Shown one piece after another: positions 23,792-32,448 of a stretch of DNA of 64,000 nt (positions are counted from its first letter, which is position 1; the number at the start of each line of letters is the position of its first letter). The notes beneath the pieces are model-generated. The model saw only the letters and a program-made list of their open reading frames with translations. It was not told where the DNA came from and searched no databases. Source of the stretch: Candidatus Zixiibacteriota bacterium (GTDB lineage: Bacteria > Zixibacteria > MSB-5A5 > GN15 > FEB-12); contig JAVEYB010000006.1 in NCBI GenBank assembly GCA_034003725.1, positions 1-64,000 on the forward strand, written 5' to 3'. Position numbers and translations under genes: made by a program.

Positions 23792-25867
23792 GTGACGCAT
23801 CGTATCATACGTCGGATCGCACTTCACCTGCGGGTTCTCACAATTGTCGGCATCGCCTGTGTACTCGGTACCGGCGGTCATGCCGGGGCCGAAGAGGTCA
23901 CCCTGCCAGTTTATGTCGCATCGTCGGGGGCGAACCGCCCCACGCTCGGCATTCCCCGGTGGAAGGGATACATGCATGAATCCAACCCCAACGTTTTCTG
24001 GATCAGTTATGCCAGCCAGTCATCGAGCGGCAGCGAACTCTCCTATACGCTCGACGCCGGTCAGAGCTGGAGCACCGAGCCGATACAGATAAGCAACAAC
24101 GGGTACATGGACTTTCACCTCTCGTTGTTCGGCTACAACGGGGAGTTGTATTTCACTTTTCCGGGAGTAGATTTCCGGAAGTTCAGCAGCCCCGCCCAGG
24201 GCGAAGAGGATCGCGGTCCGCTGGTGGAGCTGGTGGGGACGGCGCCGTCATTTCGCTCCAACATCATGGTGGACGGAAACGGGAGAATCTGGATATTCAC
24301 GCGGGACGGTGACAACTCGTCGGAGAATGTCCGCTTCCAATATTCCGACAACAATGGGTCTTCGTGGACCCGCGGTGTGGCCGCCGCGACCGGGTCTCCC
24401 AATGTACGGATCGGTTCGATGCCGTATGTGGGTGGTCGTCCTGCGCTGGTGGTGTTGCATCTCGATAATCCTCGGGGCTACGAGTACTTTTTGTGGAACG
24501 GCAGTCAGTTCGAGGCTCGCCCGGACCACTCGATTCACGCGCAGGATGTCGGGTACAGCCGATCGTTCAGTCACAACGTGGTCGCGGATACAGTCATGCA
24601 TGTGTTCTTCAGCAACGGCAACGACCTGCACCACGTGTGGAAGAACTACAACAACGGATCGGGCGAATGGAATCGTGAGGTGATCGAGACCTCCCCGTAC
24701 ACCTCCGATATGGACTGGTCTCCGGCGAGTACGGTTCGCGGAAACGATCTCTATTTGTTTTATTCGAAGAAGACGTCGTCGTCCGACGCCTCGTCGCAGA
24801 TTTTCTACAAAAAGTGGTCTCAGAATACGCACAGCTGGACGGCTCCGGTGCAGATTTCCGGGGGGTTGTCGAACGCGTACAATTTTGACCCCAACACGTC
24901 CTTCCGGGTGCCCTCGAGTTCGCCGTATATCCCGGTTTTCTGGCATTCCGGAGTCTCGGACCACGACATCTACTTCGCAAAGATTGTGCTCGACAGCGCC
25001 GCACACGATGTAACCCCGCCCACAACCGTTTCAAACCTGACAGCCGCGCCGGGAAGCACCCATGGCATGTATCGACTGCAATGGACTGCTCCGGGAGACG
25101 ACGGCATGACCGGGAAGGCATCGCAGTACGTTATCAAATACGGCGCGCAGCCGATAACGGCGGCTAATTGGAACTCCGCAGTGACCTATCCAAATCCTCC
25201 GGCGCCGCTTGCTGCAGGGCAAACGCAGAGCCTGACGATTAGCGGCCTGACGGCCGGTGGCACCTATTACGCCGCCATTCGCGCTTTTGATGATGCGGGA
25301 AACCAGTCGGGGGTCTCCAACTCTCCATCGGGTTTTGCCGCCGGAATCCGCGTTCCCGGAGTTGTAGGGAGCGCAGTGGACACGACCCTGATGCGATTGA
25401 CCGCCACCGCAAACCAGGTGAGTTCATACTACACGGTCGAATACCAGTTTGCGTTGGATACCACCAGTGCCTTCAGTCAGCCGGCTCTCAAGATCGGCCA
25501 GAAGAGCGGTTCGACGGCGTCCGTGGTGTTCAGTCAGCTTGAAAACGGCAGGAGCTATTTCTGGCGAGTCCGGGCCCGCGCTGTCGGCGTGGCGGATTCC
25601 AGCGCCTGGACGGCCCCGGTGCAGGTGTCGGTGGGGAGTTGCTGCGAGGGGACGGCCGGTAACGTGGACTACGATGCCTCACAATATGTCGACCTTTCCG
25701 ACATGGTCTTTCTTGCCAACCACCTCTTTCTCGGCGGACCGGTTCCTCCCTGCCGGGCCGAAGCGAACATCGATGGAGATGATAATGGTCATGTGGATTT
25801 GAGTGACCTTATTTATCTCGCCAATTACCTTTTCGTAAGCGGACCACTGCCGTCCGCCTGCGAATAG
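23792..25867 (+). CDS. Secreted beta-propeller protein with FN3 and dockerin-like end
   Basis: The 691 residues start with a signal peptide (about 1-33). A sialidase-like propeller region (about 35-405) carries repeated blade motifs such as YTLDAGQSWS, YSDNNGSSW and RGNDLYLFYSKK. An FN3 domain (about 410-510, WTAPGDDGMTGKA) and a second FN3-like domain (about 512-615) follow. The last 70 residues hold two EF-hand-like loops (NVDYDASQYVDLSD and NIDGDDNGHVDLSD), a dockerin-like calcium-binding pair. No classic sialidase catalytic set (RIP motif) is visible, so glycan binding or hydrolysis is unproven. The start is GTG 23792 after GGAAGGT. A paralog follows at 26062. Confidence 0.78.
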   Translation: MTHRIIRRIALHLRVLTIVGIACVLGTGGHAGAEEVTLPVYVASSGANRPTLGIPRWKGYMHESNPNVFWISYASQSSSGSELSYTLDAGQSWSTEPIQISNNGYMDFHLSLFGYNGELYFTFPGVDFRKFSSPAQGEEDRGPLVELVGTAPSFRSNIMVDGNGRIWIFTRDGDNSSENVRFQYSDNNGSSWTRGVAAATGSPNVRIGSMPYVGGRPALVVLHLDNPRGYEYFLWNGSQFEARPDHSIHAQDVGYSRSFSHNVVADTVMHVFFSNGNDLHHVWKNYNNGSGEWNREVIETSPYTSDMDWSPASTVRGNDLYLFYSKKTSSSDASSQIFYKKWSQNTHSWTAPVQISGGLSNAYNFDPNTSFRVPSSSPYIPVFWHSGVSDHDIYFAKIVLDSAAHDVTPPTTVSNLTAAPGSTHGMYRLQWTAPGDDGMTGKASQYVIKYGAQPITAANWNSAVTYPNPPAPLAAGQTQSLTISGLTAGGTYYAAIRAFDDAGNQSGVSNSPSGFAAGIRVPGVVGSAVDTTLMRLTATANQVSSYYTVEYQFALDTTSAFSQPALKIGQKSGSTASVVFSQLENGRSYFWRVRARAVGVADSSAWTAPVQVSVGSCCEGTAGNVDYDASQYVDLSDMVFLANHLFLGGPVPPCRAEANIDGDDNGHVDLSDLIYLANYLFVSGPLPSACE

Positions 25868-25932
25868 GCCGGTCATGGCCCTCGTGTTTAATGAATTGTA
25901 TATCAAGAGGTTATGGGCAGCGGTGCCCTGTA

Positions 25933-25963
25933 GACTGTTTCCAGAAAACATTCAGAAACAGTC
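25933..25963. repeat. 9-bp inverted repeat in the leader of the second propeller gene
   Basis: GACTGTTTC (25933-25941) and GAAACAGTC (25955-25963) are perfect arms around 13 bases. No T-run follows. It could be an operator or a weak terminator for the preceding gene. Confidence 0.4.
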
Positions 25964-26061
25964 AATCCCGTGCCGATATCAAGAGTAAGCAGGACAATTA
26001 GCTTGCTAAGACAATTGTGATCCTCTATGACTGTGACTGGACCGACGAAGGGATACGATAT

Positions 26062-27912
26062 ATGGCACGTTCCAAAGCCCGAATTCGGGTGCTGACGATA
26101 CTTGCGACTGCTCTGCTCGGGTCGGCCGGGCAGATTCCGGCCCAGACCATTACGCCTCCGATTGAAATCGCGGCCTCGGGCTCGCGCAACTCGACCCTGG
26201 GGATTCCGCGCTGGAAGGCGTATGTCTCTCCGAGCAATCCCAACAACATCTGGCTCGGATATGCAAGTTCCGGCTCCAGCGCGTCATCGATGACCTACAG
26301 CACCGATGCGGGGGCCAATTGGAGCACGTCGACTATCCAGATCGGCGCGAACGGCTACATGGACTTTCACCTGTCCCTGTTCGGATATGCCGGGGAGCTC
26401 TATTACACGTTTCCGGGAGTCGATTTCCGGAAGTTCGATGCGCCGGCGCAAAGCGAGTCCGACCGCGGGCCGCTGGTGGAACTCAGCGGTACGACAGGGG
26501 CGCACAGATCGAACGTGATGGTGGACGGGAACGGTCGTATCTGGGTATTTACGCGCGACGGTGAGAACGCATCCGAGAATGTCCGGTACCAGTATTCAGA
26601 TAATGACGGGGCGAGTTGGACGACCGGCATCGCCTACGCGACCGGCACGTCGAACGTGCGAATCGGGTCGATGCCTTTTCTCGACGGCCGCGCGTGCCTG
26701 GTCATTTTGCATCTGGAAAGCAGCAAGGGGTACGAATATTACCTCTGGAACGGCAGTTCATTTGAGGCGAGGCCCGACCATTCCATCTACGCCGCCAACA
26801 TGGGTTACGAACGGGCCTTCACGCACAACGTCATCAACGATACGACCATGCATCTGGTGTTCGGCAACAACAACACCATGCACCATCTGTGGAAGCACTA
26901 CAACAACGGTAACGGTACGTGGAACTATCAGACGCTCGAGAATTCCGCGTACACCGACGGCATGGAGTGGGGTCCCCATTCCACGGTCCGGGGCAACGAC
27001 CTGTATCTGTTCTACTCGAAGAAGTCTAATGCCGATGCATCGTCATCAATGATCTACTACATGAAGTGGTCGCAGGCGTCCCAGAGCTGGTCGTCGCCGC
27101 AGCTGGTCTCGGCCGGGCTGAACGGCCAGTACAACGTGTGTCCGAATACGACGTTTCAGGTACCGGACGGCGGCAACTACATTCCCGTCTTCTGGACGAC
27201 CGGCAATGACCCGTACTCCGTGTATTTTTCGAAAATCCTGCTCGGCGGGTCCGGAGCGGTCGATACTACAGCGCCGGGCTGGATTGACGATCTCGATGCG
27301 TCGACCGGATCCGTCGAAGGACAGATCGATCTGGACTGGACGGCTCCCGGCGATGACGGCGCTTTGGGGCAAGCCGATTACTACGACATCCGTTATAGAG
27401 CCGGCGAGTTGTCCGAACAAAACTGGACTCAGGCCACGCGCGTACTACCGTCGCCTGCCCCCGCCCCGGCCGGCTCGGAAGAAGAGTTGACAATCTCGGG
27501 TCTGATACCCGGGACGACGTATTACGTCGGCATTCGAGCGTACGACGAAGCAGGCAACAGCCCGGGCCTGTCCGTGATCGATTCGGCCGAGGCAAAGGTC
27601 GATCTGGGCACGGGGACCGGCGAAGTCCTCCCGGTCGACTTCACGCTGTTCCAGAACTATCCCAATCCCTTCAACCCGTCGACGGTAATCGAATACTACC
27701 TGCCGCGAACCAGTCATGTTACTCTTGCGGTGTTTAATATCATGGGGCAGCGGGTGCGGACACTGGTCGACGACACGCGCGCGGCTGGTCGGCACTCGGT
27801 CGTCTGGGACGGCACGGATGACAGCGGCAGATCGGTTGCGACGGGCGTCTATTTCTCCTCACTTTCCTCGGATCAGACGGAAAACCGCGCGAAAATGGTC
27901 TTGCTCAAGTAA
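26062..27912 (+). CDS. Secreted beta-propeller paralog with FN3 and sorting domain
   Basis: This 616-residue protein is closely similar to the preceding gene product through the propeller (both share NGYMDFHLSLFGY, FPGVDFRKF and RGNDLYLFYSKK). It has an N-terminal signal peptide, one FN3 domain (about 425-520) and then the FlgD-like/type A sorting module (NYPNPFNPSTVIEYYLP onward, ending KMVLLK). It lacks the dockerin-like loops of its paralog. ATG 26062 gives a proper signal peptide; the frame extends 45 bases upstream to another possible start. A surface or secreted glycan-interacting role is likely. No enzymatic residues could be assigned. Confidence 0.78.
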   Translation: MARSKARIRVLTILATALLGSAGQIPAQTITPPIEIAASGSRNSTLGIPRWKAYVSPSNPNNIWLGYASSGSSASSMTYSTDAGANWSTSTIQIGANGYMDFHLSLFGYAGELYYTFPGVDFRKFDAPAQSESDRGPLVELSGTTGAHRSNVMVDGNGRIWVFTRDGENASENVRYQYSDNDGASWTTGIAYATGTSNVRIGSMPFLDGRACLVILHLESSKGYEYYLWNGSSFEARPDHSIYAANMGYERAFTHNVINDTTMHLVFGNNNTMHHLWKHYNNGNGTWNYQTLENSAYTDGMEWGPHSTVRGNDLYLFYSKKSNADASSSMIYYMKWSQASQSWSSPQLVSAGLNGQYNVCPNTTFQVPDGGNYIPVFWTTGNDPYSVYFSKILLGGSGAVDTTAPGWIDDLDASTGSVEGQIDLDWTAPGDDGALGQADYYDIRYRAGELSEQNWTQATRVLPSPAPAPAGSEEELTISGLIPGTTYYVGIRAYDEAGNSPGLSVIDSAEAKVDLGTGTGEVLPVDFTLFQNYPNPFNPSTVIEYYLPRTSHVTLAVFNIMGQRVRTLVDDTRAAGRHSVVWDGTDDSGRSVATGVYFSSLSSDQTENRAKMVLLK

Positions 27913-28109
27913 GCGTTTTGACGTACGATTGGCCGAGCAGCCATGCGGCGGTCGCGATCCACGCGGATTTTCACTACCAGAGCCAAGTTTTCTGCATCCG
28001 GGCGGAGAGACAAGACTGTTCGGTGGGCGGCTTCCGGTGAAAGAGGTTCGCGGGTATTGAATAGTTGATTCGCGGCCGATAAACAGCACGAGCGGAGTCA
28101 CGTACAGCA

Positions 28110-29618
28110 ATGAACACTTCAGTCAGCGGCGAAGTCAAGCTGCTCGCCCGCCACGGCTCTATCTACGGCCTGGCCAACGTCATGGACCGGCTCGTCAGCT
28201 TCCTCATGATACCGATTTACACTCGGTATCTGACCCCCTCCGATTACGGCGTTCTCGAATTGATCTACATGACGTCGAACCTGATCGCCATGGTTATCGG
28301 TATGCGTATCGAAAACGCGGTCAGCCGCTTCTATTTCGATTACGAAGATCAGGCGAACAGGAACAAGGTCATCAGTTCGGGATTTTTGGGCTACGGGGGG
28401 CTGGCTGTTCTGCTGGTCCTCGCGCTGGTGCCGTTTTCCGGCGTTTTCGCCAGGCTGATTCTCGACTCAACGGATTACGCGTCGTATTTCACGGTGTCGC
28501 TGCTGACGCTGGCGATCGGTATGGTCATCCCGATCGGCAACGCGTATTTCCGCACGCGCATGGAGTCCAAGCTGTTTTTGTTCTACCGGCTTTTGAGTAC
28601 GGTGCTGACGCTTGGTCTCAATATCTACTTCGTGGTCGTTGTCGAGTGGGGCGTGTATGGGATACTCGTTGCGACACTGCTTGCGCAGGTGATCGTGGGC
28701 GTCATCATGAGCGTCCAGATACTGGGCAGGACGGGACTCGCGGTTGATTTCAAACTGGTCTGGGAGATGGTGAAGTTCGGCCTGCCGCTCATTCCATCGA
28801 ACATCTCCGCCTATATCGTCCACGCATCGGATCGGTACTTCATCAAGGAGTACGTGAACATAGGGTCTGCCGGTTTGTATTCTCTCGGGTACAAGATAGG
28901 CGGTCTCGTGAACCAGTTCGTCACCGCGCCGTTCAATCTGGTGTGGACACCGCGACGGTTCGAGACATTCAGCCGCGCCGATTCCGAACGGATTTACGCC
29001 CGGATCTTCACCTACTTCGTCACCACTGCATTGTTCATGGGGCTGATGATCTCGGTGCTGGCGAAAGAGATCATCAAGATCATGGCGACTGAGCCGTTCT
29101 GGCCGGCGTACAAGGTCGTGCCGGTGATCGTTCTCGCGTACACCATCTTCTCCTTCCATTACCACTTCAACATCGGCATCATGATGGAGAAGAAGACGAA
29201 ATACCTGGCCTACGTGAACGTTTCAAACGGCGCGCTCAACCTTGCGTTGAATTTCGCTCTCATACCGCCCTTCGGCATATGGGGAGCGGCGTGGGCAACG
29301 GTCCTGTGTTTCGTGTTCAAAGTCTGGATGACCCACTACTACTCAAACCGGTTCTTTCCGATTCAGGTGGAGTGGCGGCGCGTGATTACGCTGTTCGGCA
29401 CCGCTATCAGCCTGTACCTGATCACGCTGTTGATCGACACCGGGTCAATCTATCTCGATGGGGCAATCAAGGCGGCTATAGGCCTGTGCTATGCGGCTAT
29501 TCTCTGGTTTACGTCGTTTTTCAGCGCCGAAGAAAAAAAGACGCTTCGCCGCATGCTGAAAAAGCGCAAGCTCGAAGTCGAGATGGTGGCGCAGCAGAAG
29601 CGGGAACCGCTCGGGTGA
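28110..29618 (+). CDS. Polysaccharide flippase (Wzx/MATE-like)
   Basis: The 502-residue polytopic protein has about twelve to fourteen membrane helices. The N-terminus (GSIYGLANVMDRLVSFLMIP, then YTRYLTPSDYGVLEL) is typical of the polysaccharide biosynthesis flippase family in the MOP superfamily. These move lipid-linked repeat units across the inner membrane. It ends in a basic cytoplasmic tail (TLRRMLKKRKLEVEM). The next gene, encoding an asparagine-synthase-like protein, converges on it. It is the only flippase in the window, so it is the natural partner of the O-antigen polymerase-like protein at 47412-48869. Confidence 0.88.
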   Translation: MNTSVSGEVKLLARHGSIYGLANVMDRLVSFLMIPIYTRYLTPSDYGVLELIYMTSNLIAMVIGMRIENAVSRFYFDYEDQANRNKVISSGFLGYGGLAVLLVLALVPFSGVFARLILDSTDYASYFTVSLLTLAIGMVIPIGNAYFRTRMESKLFLFYRLLSTVLTLGLNIYFVVVVEWGVYGILVATLLAQVIVGVIMSVQILGRTGLAVDFKLVWEMVKFGLPLIPSNISAYIVHASDRYFIKEYVNIGSAGLYSLGYKIGGLVNQFVTAPFNLVWTPRRFETFSRADSERIYARIFTYFVTTALFMGLMISVLAKEIIKIMATEPFWPAYKVVPVIVLAYTIFSFHYHFNIGIMMEKKTKYLAYVNVSNGALNLALNFALIPPFGIWGAAWATVLCFVFKVWMTHYYSNRFFPIQVEWRRVITLFGTAISLYLITLLIDTGSIYLDGAIKAAIGLCYAAILWFTSFFSAEEKKTLRRMLKKRKLEVEMVAQQKREPLG

Positions 29619-29692
29619 GCATGGTCGGGCCGGGATCGATCGGGCCCCGTATCCCCTGGTTTCACCGTCGATACAAAAGCGCAGTTGCCTGA

Positions 29693-31549
29693 CTACCGGT
29701 CCACAAACTGTCTGAAAAAGCTCTCCAGTGACGACATGGCCGACAGCGCGCCGAAGTTGTTGCCGCCGCGCCACTGCCATGACAGCAGTTCCTCGAGCCC
29801 CTTCCTGTCCACATAGCCGCGGTCCAGCGTTCGTTTGTCCAGCAGCAGCGACGTGACCATATCGCGGATCGGCCGGTGCATCCGGAACCACTGGTCGTAT
29901 TGGTAGTACGTGTTGAGGTCGTAGAAATTGATCAACCCCTGAGACAAGCGACCCGCGTAATACCGGAGGTCGGTATTCCAGCGACGGAGTTTTGTCCGCA
30001 GGGGCGACGGTGTCTGGTACAGATTGACGCCCGTTCCCTGGTACGTAATCCGGGCCAGATGGGGCAGCTTCGCCTTAAAGTACTCCGAGAAGAACTTGCG
30101 CGAGCACTTGATCCGGGCGGGGAGCCGGATGTAGAAATCGACGAGGGCATCATCGTAGAGCGCGAAATGATCGTGCCAGAGATACCGGTTGCAGTCGACC
30201 TGGTTCATGAAGCGGGTGAGGCGGTTGCGAATGAAGAAAATGTCTTTCTGGTGATGGAACCGGTCGGAGACTCCCGTAAATTTCGAGAATTCTTCCTCGA
30301 GACTGACGCCGTACTGCTTCTGTGCGAACAGCCGGAAAGCCGGCGCGAATTTCTCGTAGGATTGTTCGGTGGCCAGATCGCCGAACAACGACCGGCGAAG
30401 GTTTCTGAGCTGGTCTTCGTAACTGATATGATCGACAATATCGTAGGCGCGGAAGTACGAGCCGCCAAAATTCGTGGGGCCACCGAAGATGCCGTTGGCG
30501 AAGTGTGTGGTCCGCGCCGGCATGCCGTACCGTGACCCGATACCCAGCAACATGCACGGATTCGCGTTGACCATCCCGTCGGTCAGGTACACGAACCGGT
30601 CATGGTTATCGACGAACCAGAGCGGATCGATATCGATGAACGTGTGTTCGAGTTTCAGGACGCGTGCGATTTGTCGCGCAATCTTCAAGTCCATACACCC
30701 GGGCACGCCGTGCGTAAAACAGCGCGGCTGGAGTCCGAGGTTCAGGATATGCGAGGCAATGAAACGGGAGTCAAGGCCGCCCGACAGCGGCAGGATGACG
30801 TCCGTGGCGCCGTCGAGTTGCTTGCGAATCACCCCCCGGTATATCGTATCGGCCTCTTCGACCAATTCCGGGATGGAGGCGGTCGATTCGTCGCCGAATC
30901 GAAAATCCCAATACCGCGTGAACCTGGTTTCGGTCGGCGTGAGCGTAAGGATGTGGCTGCCGGGAAGGCGCTTGACACGCTCAAAGAAGGTCCGGTCTCC
31001 GAGACAGTAGCTGAAATTGAAATAGTCGGCAATCGCACGCTGGTCGATGGCACGATCGAACTGCTCGTACGCCAAAAACGCCTTGAGCTCACCGGAAAAC
31101 AGGAAGTAAGAGTCATCTTCGTAGTAATACATCTGGCGATGACCCATGCGGTCGTTGCCGATGGTGATTCGTTTCCCTGCGATGTCGACGACGACCGCGT
31201 TGAAGGACCCGTCGATTTTTTCGATGCACTTTTCTCCGACCGCCCGGTATATCGCAAGGAGTCGGCCCGCCTTGTCGGAGGTCTCGGCGGCTTTTTCGGC
31301 GGTCGAATCCTTCCACCCGTAGATGTACCCCGAGAATGCCGCCGCGCCGCCGTTGGATATATCAACCACCAACCGTCGCTCGCCGGCCCGGGGCAGACCG
31401 ATCGTGCCGATTGCACACCAGTCCGAAGCCCAGGCCGAGCCTTCGTAATCTTCGTTATGGGACAACCGCGCCATCATGGCGTCGATCAACCGCTGGTTCG
31501 CAGCGGCGTCATAGTGTCGCTTGCAGATAAAACCGAAAATGCCAGGCAT
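29693..31549 (-). CDS. Asparagine-synthase-like protein without the glutaminase Cys
   Basis: This 618-residue protein has the two-domain plan of class II asparagine synthetases. The N-terminal Ntn-type domain begins MPGIFGF, so Pro replaces the catalytic Cys2, and the FNGEIYN loop is altered to FSGYIYG. The C-terminal synthetase-like domain keeps the ATP PP-loop (LPLSGGLDSRFIAS near 265-278). It therefore cannot hydrolyse glutamine in the usual way. It might use free ammonia or another amine, or adenylate and modify a sugar or uronic acid, as relatives in polysaccharide loci are thought to do. GGGAGA lies just before ATG 31549. It is encoded beside the flippase. Confidence 0.8.
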   Translation of the reverse strand: MPGIFGFICKRHYDAAANQRLIDAMMARLSHNEDYEGSAWASDWCAIGTIGLPRAGERRLVVDISNGGAAAFSGYIYGWKDSTAEKAAETSDKAGRLLAIYRAVGEKCIEKIDGSFNAVVVDIAGKRITIGNDRMGHRQMYYYEDDSYFLFSGELKAFLAYEQFDRAIDQRAIADYFNFSYCLGDRTFFERVKRLPGSHILTLTPTETRFTRYWDFRFGDESTASIPELVEEADTIYRGVIRKQLDGATDVILPLSGGLDSRFIASHILNLGLQPRCFTHGVPGCMDLKIARQIARVLKLEHTFIDIDPLWFVDNHDRFVYLTDGMVNANPCMLLGIGSRYGMPARTTHFANGIFGGPTNFGGSYFRAYDIVDHISYEDQLRNLRRSLFGDLATEQSYEKFAPAFRLFAQKQYGVSLEEEFSKFTGVSDRFHHQKDIFFIRNRLTRFMNQVDCNRYLWHDHFALYDDALVDFYIRLPARIKCSRKFFSEYFKAKLPHLARITYQGTGVNLYQTPSPLRTKLRRWNTDLRYYAGRLSQGLINFYDLNTYYQYDQWFRMHRPIRDMVTSLLLDKRTLDRGYVDRKGLEELLSWQWRGGNNFGALSAMSSLESFFRQFVDR

Positions 31550-32448
31550 AGAGTCTCCCTGAATTGGGCCAATGTGTGTTATGTCGCTCGAATGTGCAAT
31601 CAAAAAGGACGGCGGTTACAGCGAGCGTGGAATCGCGCTTCCGGGGTGGCAGGAGGTCTTGAGCGGCCTCGCAGCCGACAACACCGGCGCTGCACGAAAA
31701 CCGTGAATTGCCGTTCTGTTGGGGAAACAACGACCGAGTCAGGCCATGTTTGACAATTCGAGTCGGTCCCGGTTCAGGTCCCGGCGGGTTTTTGGGGTCT
31801 TTTTGCTGCGCAAGGGACAAACAGGGCAGCATACCGGATGGACCGGGTGTACCGTGTTGAATAACAATAGATTAGATGCATTTTCGGGTTGTCGGTATAG
31901 AATTCGCACAAAACTCCGCATTCAGAGCCGGGTGACGCCACCTAACTTGTTGTACTGCAATATGATTTGTGACAAATCAGTGGTACGATGTTTGCTTTCA
32001 ATGAAGACCTGGATTGAAATGCCAACGCTGATGATGCGGAAATTTTGACCCACTTCAAACTGGTTTTTATTGTGACGGTTATTCATATTGCCGCAAGGAT
32101 GGGGTTTGACGTACCTACCGGCCGTACCCAGACTTCCGACTACTTCCCCGGGGAGCGACATCAGGTCCGGACGGTGGGAATCGCCTGGTCACATCTCACC
32201 TGCTGATAGATAGAGAGAAAACGGATACATCGACTGACGGCAACTGGAGGATGCAATCCAAGAAATACCCGACCAAAACACGATGCATTAGTGAGCAAAA
32301 CTGCCGACTAGAGACTATAACAGGTTATGGTCTTGAACCCCGGCCGCAATAGGACGGCCGACCTCACGGGTGTCGTGACTTGACCGGAATACCACTACCG
32401 AGAGCGGCTCGTAACGGAGGTGTCCGCTTTCCCAAGGAGGCATTGTAC
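31550..32448. other. Long gene-free region, relatively AT-rich centre
   Basis: About 900 bases between divergent genes with no credible coding frame. The middle (about 31850-32100) is visibly richer in A and T than its surroundings. A short inverted repeat (CGGCC/GGCCG) lies near 32341-32360 and AAGGAGG sits at 32434-32440 for the next gene. I cannot place promoters with confidence. Confidence 0.45.

Noticed and set aside
31719-32048. 109-residue frame in the gene-free region
   Set aside because: No ribosome site, no family-like features and an AT-rich patchwork; treated as non-coding.
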